Positions 54,070 to 62,646 of a stretch of 64,000 nt of DNA are shown here, one piece after another. Positions within the stretch are counted from its first letter, which is position 1; the number at the start of each line of letters is the position of its first letter. This DNA comes from Streptomyces pacificus (GTDB taxonomy: Bacteria; Actinomycetota; Actinomycetes; Streptomycetales; Streptomycetaceae): positions 1 to 64,000 of the forward strand of contig NZ_BLLG01000013.1 of the NCBI RefSeq assembly GCF_011766325.1. Reading direction: 5' to 3'. The notes beneath the pieces are model-generated. The model had not been told where the DNA came from and ran no database searches. It saw nothing but the letters and a program-made list of their open reading frames with translations. The position numbers and the translations under genes were made by a program.

Positions 54070-56240
54070 TGACGCCGTCGCAGGCAGCGGGCCCGGAGGC
54101 GGTCGGCCCGGACGACCTTCAGGACAGACTCAGCCGGTTCGCGACCATCTGGAGCCGGGCGATCTTCCCGGTGACGGCCACCTCGCTGACCCGTCCCGAG
54201 TTCGAGGAGCATCTGCTGCCGCTGGCACGGCAGTTGGCCGAGGCGCTGCACACCCGCCCGTTCGACCCCGCGGCCGCCCAGCGCGTCGGCGGCGCACTCG
54301 TCGGCGCCCACTGCACGGACCCCGACGCCCTCAGCCGCACGCTCGGCGTCGTCGACGCCTATCTGGTCCTTTACTGCGGGCCCGGCCGGGAGTCGGCCGA
54401 GGACAGCCGGGCCCGCTGCGCCCGGCTGCAGCACGCGCTCGCCGCCGGGTTCGCCCTCGCGCTGCGCGAGCGCACCCTCGCCGAGCAGGAGGCCATCGCC
54501 CGCTCGGCGCTCGCCGCACGCAGCGTGGCCATGGAGGCCCTGCACGCCACGGAGACGCGCTTCCGCGCGGTGTTCGAGGACGCCGCGATCGGCATCGGCA
54601 TCGCCGACCTCGACGGCAACGTCCTCGAGGTCAACGACACGCTGACCCGCATGTTCGGCGGACTGGAGCACCATGTCCGCGGCCGGAAGGTCAACGAATG
54701 GGCGCACCCGGAGGACCGCCCGCTGACCTGGAACATGTACGACGAACTGGTCCGCGGTGAACGCGATCACTACCGGGTCGAGAAGCCCTTCTACCGCAAC
54801 GACGGCACGGTGCTCTGGACCAATCTCACCGTCTCGCTGCTCAGGGACGCCGACGGTGTGCCCCAGTACCAGCTGGCCCTCATGGAGGACACCACCGAAC
54901 GGCGGTTGCTCAACCTCCGGCTGCGGTACGAGGCGACCCATGACGCGCTCACCGGGCTGCCCAACCGGACCCTGTTCTTCGAGCGGCTGGGGAAGGCGCT
55001 GGCGGCGGGTGAGGGCGCCCGCTTCGGGCTCTGCTACCTCGACCTCGACGGCTTCAAGGCGATCAACGACAGCCTCGGCCACTCGGCGGGCGACCGTCTC
55101 CTCGTCGAGGTCGCCGACCGGTTGCAGAGCTGCGCAACGGCGCCCGGCGAGATGGTGGCCAGGCTCGGCGGCGACGAGTTCGTCGCGCTGACCACCGGCC
55201 GTGAGACCCAGCGCGAGGCGAGCGAACTCGCCGCCCGCATCCTCTCCGCGCTCGCCGTGCCCCTCACGCTCGAGGGCCGGGAGATCATCGTCCGGGGCAG
55301 CATCGGGATCGTCGAGGGACCTGCCGGGGGGCGCACCTCGGCGGAGGTGCTGCGCAGCGCCGACATCACCATGTACCGGGCCAAGTCGGCGGGCGGGAAC
55401 CGCTTCGAGTTCTCCGACCCGGAGGCGGACGCCCGCGCGATCACCCGGCACGGCCTGACCACGGCGCTCCCGGCCGCCCTGGAGCGGGGCGAGTTCTTCA
55501 TCGAGTACCAGCCGCTGGTGCGCCTCGGCGACGGCCGGGTGCACGGCGCGGAGGCACTGGTGCGGTGGTCGCACCCGCAGCACGGCGTCCTCGGGCCCGA
55601 CCACTTCATTCCGCTGGCCGAGCACACCGGGCTGATCGTGCCGCTCGGCCGCTGGGTCCTCCAGGAGGCCGTGCGGCAGGCGCGGTCCTGGCACGAACAG
55701 GCCGGAGCGGGCGACTCCGCGCCGCCGCTGCGGATCAACGTCAATCTCTCCCCGGCCCAGTTGCACCACCCGGGTCTCGTCGCCGACACCGTCGACGTAC
55801 TGGAGCGTTCGGGTCTGCCGCCCGGCGCGCTGTGCCTGGAGCTCACCGAGTCCGCGCTGATCGGAGCGGACGAGGACCTGCTCAAACCGCTGCGGCAGCT
55901 GGCCGAGATGGGTGTCGGCATCGCCCTCGACGACTTCGGCACGGGCTACTCCAACCTGGCCAATCTGCGGCGGCTCCCGGTGAGCGTGCTCAAGCTGGAC
56001 CGCTCCTTCACCCAGGGCATGCAGCAGCACCCGGCGGACCCGGTCGACCGGAAGATCGTCGAGGGGATCGTCTCGCTGGCCCACAGCCTGGAGCTGGCCG
56101 TCACCGTCGAGGGCGTGGAGACCGGTGCCCAGGCCGAGCAGCTGCGCGAGCTGGGCTGCGACACGGCCCAGGGCTGGTACTACGCCCGGCCGGGCCCGCC
56201 GGACTGCCTCCACCGGCTGTCACTCGCGGACGCGGTGTAG
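54069..56240 (+). CDS. rmdA: PAS-GGDEF-EAL c-di-GMP enzyme
   Basis: 723 residues, soluble. An N-terminal helical domain (1-160), a PAS domain (about 165-285), GGDEF (about 300-455; active loop RLGGDEF intact) and EAL (about 470-720; EALVRW, and DDFGTGYSNL with catalytic acids). By sequence both synthesis and hydrolysis could work. Domain order and the neighbours (SCO0930-like lipoprotein, methyltransferase) match S. coelicolor RmdA (SCO0928), a c-di-GMP phosphodiesterase controlling morphological differentiation. ATG start overlaps the methyltransferase stop. Confidence 0.9.
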   Translation: MTPSQAAGPEAVGPDDLQDRLSRFATIWSRAIFPVTATSLTRPEFEEHLLPLARQLAEALHTRPFDPAAAQRVGGALVGAHCTDPDALSRTLGVVDAYLVLYCGPGRESAEDSRARCARLQHALAAGFALALRERTLAEQEAIARSALAARSVAMEALHATETRFRAVFEDAAIGIGIADLDGNVLEVNDTLTRMFGGLEHHVRGRKVNEWAHPEDRPLTWNMYDELVRGERDHYRVEKPFYRNDGTVLWTNLTVSLLRDADGVPQYQLALMEDTTERRLLNLRLRYEATHDALTGLPNRTLFFERLGKALAAGEGARFGLCYLDLDGFKAINDSLGHSAGDRLLVEVADRLQSCATAPGEMVARLGGDEFVALTTGRETQREASELAARILSALAVPLTLEGREIIVRGSIGIVEGPAGGRTSAEVLRSADITMYRAKSAGGNRFEFSDPEADARAITRHGLTTALPAALERGEFFIEYQPLVRLGDGRVHGAEALVRWSHPQHGVLGPDHFIPLAEHTGLIVPLGRWVLQEAVRQARSWHEQAGAGDSAPPLRINVNLSPAQLHHPGLVADTVDVLERSGLPPGALCLELTESALIGADEDLLKPLRQLAEMGVGIALDDFGTGYSNLANLRRLPVSVLKLDRSFTQGMQQHPADPVDRKIVEGIVSLAHSLELAVTVEGVETGAQAEQLRELGCDTAQGWYYARPGPPDCLHRLSLADAV

Positions 56241-56324
56241 CCGCAAGGCGCGCCGGGCGGCGTCCGGGGCCCGCGCCCGGGTCCGGGACTTTCGCCGGTG
56301 GTGCGGGCGGCCGCGGGACAGCAG

Positions 56325-56355
56325 GAGAGGGGCCCCGCAATCCGGGGCCCCTCTC
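56325..56355. terminator. Bidirectional terminator
   Basis: Perfect 13-nt stem, GAGAGGGGCCCCG (56325-56337) with CGGGGCCCCTCTC (56343-56355) and a 5-nt CAATC loop, between convergent rmdA and amidase genes. Confidence 0.88.
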
Positions 56356-56399
56356 GCCTCCGTTCCCGCCTGCACCCCCGTGTCAGGCGGGACGGCGGA

Positions 56400-57953
56400 T
56401 CAGGGGGTGAGCGCCGGTGCCTTCGGTGCCGGGGGCAGCACCGGCGCGAGGAGCTTCGCAACGGAGATCAGGGTCCGGTCCGACAGATACGGGCCGATGA
56501 GCTGGATCGACAGGGGCAGGCCCTCGGCGGTCCGGCCGACGGGCAGCACGAGCGAGGGCAGACCCACCGGGCCGGCCAGATTGATCCAGCTCGTCTGGGC
56601 GAAGTACGACCGCTTCTCCCCGTCGACGGTGATGTACCGCTGCGGGACGGGCACGGACGTCTGGTCGAGGACGGCGGCGGTCGGCGCGGCCGGGGTGACG
56701 AGGACGTCGTGGTCGGTGAAGTAGTCGGCCCACGTGCCGCGGAGCTTCTGCCGGTCCTCGTCTGCGCGCGCCCAGTCCCGGTGCCGCATGGTGCGGGACT
56801 TGAGGAACAGGGCGGCGGGGTGGTCGTCGGCCATGGCGTCCGCTGCCCTGACGTCGGCGTCGAACCCGCTGTCCGTCGCGGTCGCCGAGGCGGTCGCGTA
56901 CATGAGCCGCTGGAACAGGATGTCGCTGTCTGCCATGTCCACGGGGCGGGTGGAGTCGTCGACGGCGGCGCCGGCCGCGCGGAGGGCGGCGGTGACCTGG
57001 TCCAGCAGGCCGCGGACGGCGGAGTCGACACCGCAGTGGCCGTCATCGGCCCAGATGCCGATGCGGTACTGGCCGAGGCGGGTCCTGGTGGGCGAGGGCA
57101 GGCGGATGCTCCACGCGGGGCCGTCGGCCGGGGAGGGTGCGGCGAGCACGTTCAGGAGCAGGTCGAGGTCGCGCGCGGTGCGTGCGATGGGGCCGAGGGT
57201 GACCATGTCGGAGGAGCTGAGCCACCCCGGCGGGCGCGGGATGTGGCCGCGCGTCGGCACGATCGGCGAGGCACCGCGGGAGGTCCGCAGCGCGTACACC
57301 CCGCAGTAGGCGGCCGGGAGGCGCAGGGAGCCCCCGAGGTCGGAGCCGACTTCGAGCGAGGTGAGGCCCGCGGCGACCGCGGCGGCCGCCCCGCCGGACG
57401 ACCCGCCCGCCGTGCGGTCCTCGGCGAAGGGGTTCCTGGTCGTGCCGAAGAGGGGGTTGCTGGTCTGGATGTCCTGGCACAGGACCGGGACGTTGGTCTT
57501 GCCGACGATGACGGCACCGGCGGCGCGCAGCAGGGCGACGGCGTCGGCGTCCCGGCCCGGGACGTGGTCGGTGAGGTCGGGGGACCCGCACGTGGTGCGC
57601 ATCCCCTTCGTCTCCAGGGCGTCCTTCACGGTCATGGGCAGGCCGTGGAGCGGGCCGAGCGGGCGGCCGGTGGCAGCGAGGTGCCGGTCGGCCCGGTCGG
57701 CGGCGGCCCGGGCGCCTTCGGCATCGAGGGTGACGACGGCGTTCACCCCGGAGTTGGTCCCGGCGTGGTGCTCCAGGAGCCGGTCGAGCAGGGACCTGCT
57801 GGACGTCCTGCCGCTGCGCAGCGCGGCCACCTGCCGGTGGGCAGGTGCCAGGTGCAGGGCGGCGGTGCCGCTCGGGGCGGCGGTGGCCGCTCGGGGCAGC
57901 CCGAGGGCACCGGCGACGGCCGCAGAGGTCGCGAGAAGGTTGCGGCGGGGCAT
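56400..57953 (-). CDS. Secreted amidase (amidase signature family)
   Basis: 517 residues. Ser-cisSer-Lys amidase: Lys in MTVKDALE, cis-Ser in AGGSSGGAAAA and nucleophile Ser in VGSDLGGSLR are all present. N-terminus MPRRNLLATSAAVAGALGLP looks like a twin-arginine-type export signal, so it probably acts outside the membrane. ATG start overlaps the preceding gene by 4 nt (ATGA). It is the last gene of the XRE-ImmA operon. Substrate unknown. Confidence 0.92.
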   Translation of the reverse strand: MPRRNLLATSAAVAGALGLPRAATAAPSGTAALHLAPAHRQVAALRSGRTSSRSLLDRLLEHHAGTNSGVNAVVTLDAEGARAAADRADRHLAATGRPLGPLHGLPMTVKDALETKGMRTTCGSPDLTDHVPGRDADAVALLRAAGAVIVGKTNVPVLCQDIQTSNPLFGTTRNPFAEDRTAGGSSGGAAAAVAAGLTSLEVGSDLGGSLRLPAAYCGVYALRTSRGASPIVPTRGHIPRPPGWLSSSDMVTLGPIARTARDLDLLLNVLAAPSPADGPAWSIRLPSPTRTRLGQYRIGIWADDGHCGVDSAVRGLLDQVTAALRAAGAAVDDSTRPVDMADSDILFQRLMYATASATATDSGFDADVRAADAMADDHPAALFLKSRTMRHRDWARADEDRQKLRGTWADYFTDHDVLVTPAAPTAAVLDQTSVPVPQRYITVDGEKRSYFAQTSWINLAGPVGLPSLVLPVGRTAEGLPLSIQLIGPYLSDRTLISVAKLLAPVLPPAPKAPALTP

Positions 57954-59191
57954 CACGTACGGACTCCGTGGGAGGTGGCGGGCGTTGGGGCGGCGGCCGG
58001 GGTCTCCGGCCGGGCGGGGGAGAAGTACCGGGCGACACGCAGGAGGTGCTGCTGCTCCGCCCGGACGTCGCCGAGGCTGAGGGAGGCGTCGGCGTACTCG
58101 GCCGGCTCCATGACGGGCTTGTGCTGGGCGTGCAGGACCATCGCGTGCCGCAGTTGGTCGGCGGTGACTGCCGCGGCGAGCCGCGGGCCGGCCAGCCGGC
58201 GCAGGAACCGGCGCTCGCGGCTGCGGCGCGCCTCCGCTTCGGTGCGGACGGCGGGCGACAGGTAGCGGCGCAGGGCGATCTGCCCGTCGCGGATCTCGGC
58301 GCGGCGGCGGATCAGCTCGTAGTGGATGCCGCGCCGTCTGCGCAGATAGTCCTGCTGGCTCGGCGGCTGCTGGAGGACGATGCCGGGATCCACGCGCACC
58401 AGGGCCTCCCACAGCCCGCCGAGCCGGGCGTAGCTGTAGTGCTCGTCGGCGAAGGCGTAGGCCGCGCCGAGGCGGGCCGCCATGACGGGGATGAAGTAGC
58501 CGATCTGGGTGAGGGTGGCGCCGATGTCGCCGCAGGCCCAGGCGAGTTCGTTGAGGTGGTCGACGCTGAATCCGGCTTCGGCTCCGATGATGGCGCTGAT
58601 CCGTTGACCGCTGTAGAGAAGGGTGATGAGGGCGCCGATGGTGACGATGCGAAGGCCCACGGCGATGGACGGGACGCTGGCGGTACGTGCGTACTTCCAG
58701 CAGGACCGCGCGAGGTAGAGCTCCGCCGCGGTGTAGGTGCCGAAGTACAGCAGCACGTAGGCCTGGTAGAAGGGGTCGTGCGCGTAGTACATCGCGAAGT
58801 CGGTCGGGCGCTGCGCGGCCGGGGTGAGCAGCGCGAAGAGGAGGAACATGCCCGCGATGACGCCGGCGCCCGCGAGGAGGAGGCGCTTCGCGCGGCGGCG
58901 GGCTTCGTCCGCCGGCTTCGACCAGTGCGCCAGGACGCCGCCTTGGAGTGCCAGGACCAGGATGACGAAGCTCTGGGCGATCGGCACGACGATGTTCGGG
59001 ACGCCGAGGGCGCTGTCGATGCGCACCCACACCCAGGTGATGGACACCGCGAAGCTGAGGGCCGAGGCCAGGAACGAGCAGGCGAGGGCGACCAGGGCCC
59101 GGTCACGGCGGTCGCGGGCCACGTCCCGCAGCAGTACGAGGAACCCCGTCCCTGCGATGATCAGGCACAGGGGGTGCAGGAGGTCTTTCAA
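57953..59191 (-). CDS. MAB_1171c-type membrane protein
   Basis: 412 residues. Seven or so membrane helices in the first 240 residues (HPLCLIIAGTGFLVLL; VALACSFLASALSFAVSI; FVILVLALQGGVL), then a cytoplasmic region with DEHYSYARLGGLWEAL, which matches the MAB_1171c family of putative transporters. TTG start at 59191 overlaps the ImmA/IrrE stop by 3 nt (TTGA); GAAGG lies upstream. Members of this family commonly sit beside XRE and ImmA genes in Streptomyces. Confidence 0.87.
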   Translation of the reverse strand: MKDLLHPLCLIIAGTGFLVLLRDVARDRRDRALVALACSFLASALSFAVSITWVWVRIDSALGVPNIVVPIAQSFVILVLALQGGVLAHWSKPADEARRRAKRLLLAGAGVIAGMFLLFALLTPAAQRPTDFAMYYAHDPFYQAYVLLYFGTYTAAELYLARSCWKYARTASVPSIAVGLRIVTIGALITLLYSGQRISAIIGAEAGFSVDHLNELAWACGDIGATLTQIGYFIPVMAARLGAAYAFADEHYSYARLGGLWEALVRVDPGIVLQQPPSQQDYLRRRRGIHYELIRRRAEIRDGQIALRRYLSPAVRTEAEARRSRERRFLRRLAGPRLAAAVTADQLRHAMVLHAQHKPVMEPAEYADASLSLGDVRAEQQHLLRVARYFSPARPETPAAAPTPATSHGVRT

Positions 59192-59745
59192 CGCGGCCTT
59201 CGCAGGAGGGTGCGGGATATGGGGTCGTCGTGGGCCGAGTGGTGGGCGTGGACGTGAGCGAGCAGCAGGGAGCCGATGGTCTCGGCCTCGACCTCGTCGG
59301 GCTCGGCGTAGCGGGTGCGGCCGACGAGCATGCGGATCAAGGCGGGCGTCATGTCGGGGAGGATGCCGCCGAGGGTGCCGACCCCGGCGAGGAAGCCGCC
59401 GTCCACCGTGTGGTGTCGCCGCAGGATGTGGCCGAGCTCGTGGCCGATGATGACGTCCTGGTGGGCGAGGCTGGTGGTCGCGTCGTGGAAGACGTAGTCG
59501 GTCGTGTCCGTCGCGAGCCACAGGCCGCAGGGAGAGGCCGCGTCGAGTGACTGGGGGAGCGCCGCGGCGTCGGTGACCGGGATCAGTTCGACCGGGCGTC
59601 CGGTGTACTGCTCCACGAAGGGGACCAGCTCGCGGATGTCGCTGACGGGGGGCAGCCCCAACCCGTCGACGAAGTCGCGGAGAGCGCAGGCGCCGTCTCC
59701 GGGTGCGGTGTCGTCGGTGGCCGTCCTGCGCCTGCGGAAGAACAT
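59188..59745 (-). CDS. ImmA/IrrE-type metallopeptidase
   Basis: 185 residues. Zinc-peptidase motif HELGH (His102, Glu103, His106) with the following HH, and a downstream Glu (EAETIGSL) as third ligand. ImmA-type proteases cut a partner XRE repressor in response to a signal. ATG start at 59745 behind AGGAAGGAG; an upstream ATG at 59793 has no site and overlaps the regulator's stop. It lies directly after the XRE gene. Confidence 0.9.
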   Translation of the reverse strand: MFFRRRRTATDDTAPGDGACALRDFVDGLGLPPVSDIRELVPFVEQYTGRPVELIPVTDAAALPQSLDAASPCGLWLATDTTDYVFHDATTSLAHQDVIIGHELGHILRRHHTVDGGFLAGVGTLGGILPDMTPALIRMLVGRTRYAEPDEVEAETIGSLLLAHVHAHHSAHDDPISRTLLRRPR

Positions 59746-59792
59746 GACGGCTCCTTCCTCGGCCTGGTGGCGGTGAGACGTGTGCACAAGCA

Positions 59793-60350
59793 TCAGTTGG
59801 GGGCGTTGGGGGCGTTGGGGGCGTTGGGGGCGTTGGGGGCGTCGGCGGGGTCGGCGGGGTCGGGTTCGGGAAGGCCTTCCATCGCCCGTGCGGCGTCGAC
59901 CATCTTCAGCAGGGCCTCCTTGCTGGCGGGCGAGAGACCTGCGGCGCGCAGGGCGAGGTTCTTCACACCCTGCTCGTGCAACTGCTGCACGATCTGGAAC
60001 TGCCCGACGATCCGCTCGGTGACCGCGTCCTCCACGAAGTATCCCGCCGGGACCTCGAAGAAACGGGCCAGGAGACGCACGACGCGGATGGTGGGGTTCT
60101 CGCCGGCCGGGCCGCGGAGCTTGCCGATGTACGCCGCGGTGATGGTTCCGTCGCCGTACGCGGAGACGGTCTCCGCGACGTGGGTGTTGGAGAACTCCCC
60201 GGTACGGGAATTGGCCTTCGAGGGGTCGCCGTCGTGCGGTCGCAGGACGGCGAACAGGTAGTTCAGCCTGTCGGCGAAGGGGGAGCCGGGGCCGGGGGCG
60301 GGCACAGGTCGCCGGTCTCCCCCGACTCCCCGCGCGTTCCGTAGGGGCAT
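59793..60350 (-). CDS. XRE-family regulator
   Basis: 185 residues. Helix-turn-helix around residues 55-105 (NTHVAETVSAYG...ITAAYIGKLRG, TIRVVRLLARFFEVPAGYF). The C-terminus ends in five APN repeats, coded by a 9-nt DNA array. ATG at 60350 has a weak ribosome site. It heads the leftward operon with the ImmA protease, which likely controls its stability. Probably binds the palindromic region upstream. Confidence 0.9.
   Translation of the reverse strand: MPLRNARGVGGDRRPVPAPGPGSPFADRLNYLFAVLRPHDGDPSKANSRTGEFSNTHVAETVSAYGDGTITAAYIGKLRGPAGENPTIRVVRLLARFFEVPAGYFVEDAVTERIVGQFQIVQQLHEQGVKNLALRAAGLSPASKEALLKMVDAARAMEGLPEPDPADPADAPNAPNAPNAPNAPN
59796..59840 (-). repeat. 9-nt tandem array, five perfect copies
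   Basis: GTTGGGGGC repeated five times on the + strand, encoding (APN)5 at the C-terminus of the XRE regulator. Prone to copy-number change without frameshift. Confidence 0.93.
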
Positions 60351-60378
60351 GGAGGGCTGCTCTCGGTCGGTGGCTTGC

Positions 60379-60445
60379 TAAACAATAGTTGACCGACCCG
60401 CCCGGTGTACACCGGGGACCCTGCCGTTAGGGCAACTATTGTTTA
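60379..60445. promoter_or_regulatory. Nested palindromic operator region of the XRE-ImmA operon
   Basis: TAAACAATAGTTG (60379-60391) and CAACTATTGTTTA (60433-60445) are perfect inverted repeats in an A/T-rich setting. Each arm is itself an AAC-N4-GTT dyad, typical of XRE operators. Between them, 60401-60416 (CCCGGTGTACACCGGG) is a separate perfect 16-nt palindrome. On the minus strand TATTGT within the first arm could be the -10 of the operon, so repressor binding would block it. Confidence 0.75.
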
Positions 60446-60945
60446 CCCTCACCTGCGTGGCCGCGGGCCGCGCCGCACCCGGCCTTCCCCTCGTGCCGCG
60501 CCCCCGCTCCGCATCGGCGGCGAGGAACTCCACGCCGGGCGCCATGCCGACGGCACCTGGATCAGTGTCATCGGCCGCCACGAGCCCGCGGGCCGCCCCC
60601 GGGCGCCCGCCCGCGCCGCCGTCACCGAACTCCGGGCGCCGCCGCCCTCGTTCCGCTCGTCCTCGGCTGAACCGGAGCGCTCCGGGCCGGAGCGAGCCCC
60701 AGCGCCGGACCCGCCGGCCGGTGACCGTCCGCGTCACCGGCCGGTGCGCGGATTCCGTTCCCCGGCCGCACTGCCGCGGTGCTCGTGCTCGTGGTCGTGC
60801 CTCGTGCCGGGATCCGGGCGTCCGCAGCGCCGAACGGCCGCCGCCGGGGGCAAGCGTACAGGGGCAGTACGGGACGGAGGGCCGTTCGCGACCGCGCACT
60901 TCGCCGCGATCCGCGGGGGCGCCTGCCGCCGGACGGGTGACGGTC
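60446..60945. other. Region without a convincing gene
   Basis: A frame starting at GTG 60405 includes a protein-like piece (RIGGEELHAGRHADGTWISVI, about 60510-60580) and then becomes Arg/Pro-rich, so it may be the remnant of a small gene. The second half of the region has no recognisable feature. Confidence 0.4.
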
Positions 60946-61170
60946 TCAGTCCGCGCCTTCGGCGTCCTCGATGCGGAACCCGACCTTCAGACCGACCTGG
61001 AAGTGCTCGATCGCGCCGTTCTCGATGTTGCCGCGCACCTGGGTGACCTCGAACCAGTCAAGACCGCGCAGTGTCCGCCCGGCCCGCGCGATGCCGTTGC
61101 GGATGGCCTGGTCGACGCCCTCGTGCGAGGTGCCGACGATCTCGGTGACCCGGTAGGTGTGGTGGGACAT
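60946..61170 (-). CDS. Dodecin-family protein
   Basis: 74 residues. Small flavin-binding dodecamer that stores or buffers FMN/riboflavin. YRVTEIVGTSHEGVDQAIRNGIARA and LDWFEVTQVRGNIENGAIEHFQVGLKVGF match the family, including the Trp and Gln of the flavin site. ATG start at 61170 with GAGAGGAGAG upstream. Confidence 0.95.
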   Translation of the reverse strand: MSHHTYRVTEIVGTSHEGVDQAIRNGIARAGRTLRGLDWFEVTQVRGNIENGAIEHFQVGLKVGFRIEDAEGAD

Positions 61171-61683
61171 GAGGGCCGCTCTCCTCTCAGCCGTGTGGTC
61201 GGCTCCAGTCCACCGTGCCCCAGCCCTTGCCGCTCCGCGAGGCGTCCGGGCCCGGCCCTGCCCGGCGGGCGCGCCCCGGGCGCGGCTCGCGCCCGCCGGT
61301 GTTCCCCCGAAGCGTCCACCGGGTGCGTCCGGGAGCATGGCCGCTTCCACCACGTGCCGTGCCGGGCGGCGCCCGGCTCCGGCCCGGATGCGCGGCCCGT
61401 GCACATCGCCTGCGTACCCGTCGGTGCGGCCGCATCCGTCGGTGGCGATGCGCCGTGCCATGGCGGTCCGCGGCGGCCGCCGGGCTCACTCCGCCGATCC
61501 CCGGTGCGGCCCGGCCCGACGGCCGCTCACACGCCCGCCCGTTCGGCCGAGGCGGCACGGGCCCGGTCGTGAGGTGGCACGGGGCAGGGCGGCGGCTGCC
61601 GGTTCCAGGGCCGCTCCGTACCGGCGGCCGGTGCCGCGGGGGCTCTGCCCGCCGGCCGGCCCTGGGCCGCGGGTGATCGCCGC
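61171..61683. other. Intergenic region; no egtE
   Basis: 513 nt after the egtD stop with no coding potential that looks like the PLP-dependent EgtE. No clear terminator or promoter seen. Confidence 0.55.
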
Positions 61684-62646
61684 TCAGCCCACCGCCGAGA
61701 GGGACACCGCGAACCTGCCCTGGGCGTCGGTCCACCACTCGGTGAGCCTCATCCCCGCGGCGGCCAGCTCCGAACGCACCCCTTCCCGGCGGAACTTCGC
61801 CGACACCTCCGTGCGGATCTCCTCGCCCGCCTCGAACGGGACGACGAGATCGAGCCCGCGGATCTTCACATTCGCCCGCTCCCGTGCGCGCAGGCGCATC
61901 TCGATCCACTCCTCCCGGTCGTTCCAGACGGCCACGTGGTCGAAGTTGCCCAGGGGGAAGTCCGCCTCCAGTTCCCGGTTGACCACGGCGAGCACGTTCC
62001 TGTTGAAGTCCGCCGTGACACCGGCGGCGTCGTCGTACGCGGCCACCAGCACCCGCTCGTCCTTCACCAGGTCCGTGCCGAGCAGCAGGGCGTCCCCGGG
62101 TGCGAGCAGCGCCCGCACGGACCGCAGGAAGTCCGCGCGTTCGCCGGGCAGCAGATTGCCGACCGTTCCGCCGAGGAAGGCGACCAGCCGCGGGCCGGGG
62201 GTCTCCGGCAGGGCCAGTACCCGCGTGAAGTCCGCGATCAGCGCGTGCACATGGAGCCCGGGCCGGTCCGCGAGCAGCGCCTCCCCGGCCCCGGTCAGCG
62301 CGCTCCCGCTCACGTCCACCGGGACATAGCTGTGCAGCTCCGGCAGGGCGTCGAGCAGGAAACCGGTCTTCTCCGAGGAGCCGGAGCCGAGCTCCACCAG
62401 GGTGCGGGCGCCGGTCGCGGCGGCGATGTCCCCGGCCCGGCAGGCGAGGATCTCCCGCTCGGCACGCGTCGGGTAGTACTCGGGCAGCCGGGTGATCTCC
62501 TCGAACAGTTCGCTCCCGCGGGCGTCGTAGAACCACTTCGGCGGCAGCTCCTTGGGGCTGCGGGTCAGGCCGCGCCGCACATCGGTGCGCAGTGCGGCAC
62601 TCGTGGCGTCCTCGGGCAGGGTGCGGGTCAGCTGGAACGGGCTCAC
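61684..62646 (-). CDS. egtD: L-histidine N-alpha-methyltransferase
   Basis: 320 residues. Trimethylates histidine to hercynine, the first step of ergothioneine synthesis. SAM motif TLVELGSGSSEKT, YVPVDVSGSAL and the substrate region LGGTVGNLLPGE and NREL are present; FNRNVLAVVNRELEADF is typical. GTG start overlaps egtC by 4 nt. Confidence 0.96.
   Translation of the reverse strand: MSPFQLTRTLPEDATSAALRTDVRRGLTRSPKELPPKWFYDARGSELFEEITRLPEYYPTRAEREILACRAGDIAAATGARTLVELGSGSSEKTGFLLDALPELHSYVPVDVSGSALTGAGEALLADRPGLHVHALIADFTRVLALPETPGPRLVAFLGGTVGNLLPGERADFLRSVRALLAPGDALLLGTDLVKDERVLVAAYDDAAGVTADFNRNVLAVVNRELEADFPLGNFDHVAVWNDREEWIEMRLRARERANVKIRGLDLVVPFEAGEEIRTEVSAKFRREGVRSELAAAGMRLTEWWTDAQGRFAVSLSAVG

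Noticed and set aside
60405..61046. Possible rightward gene divergent from the XRE regulator
   Set aside because: Only a short piece is protein-like; the rest is Arg/Pro-rich and the start would lie inside the palindromic control region. Kept only as a possible relic.
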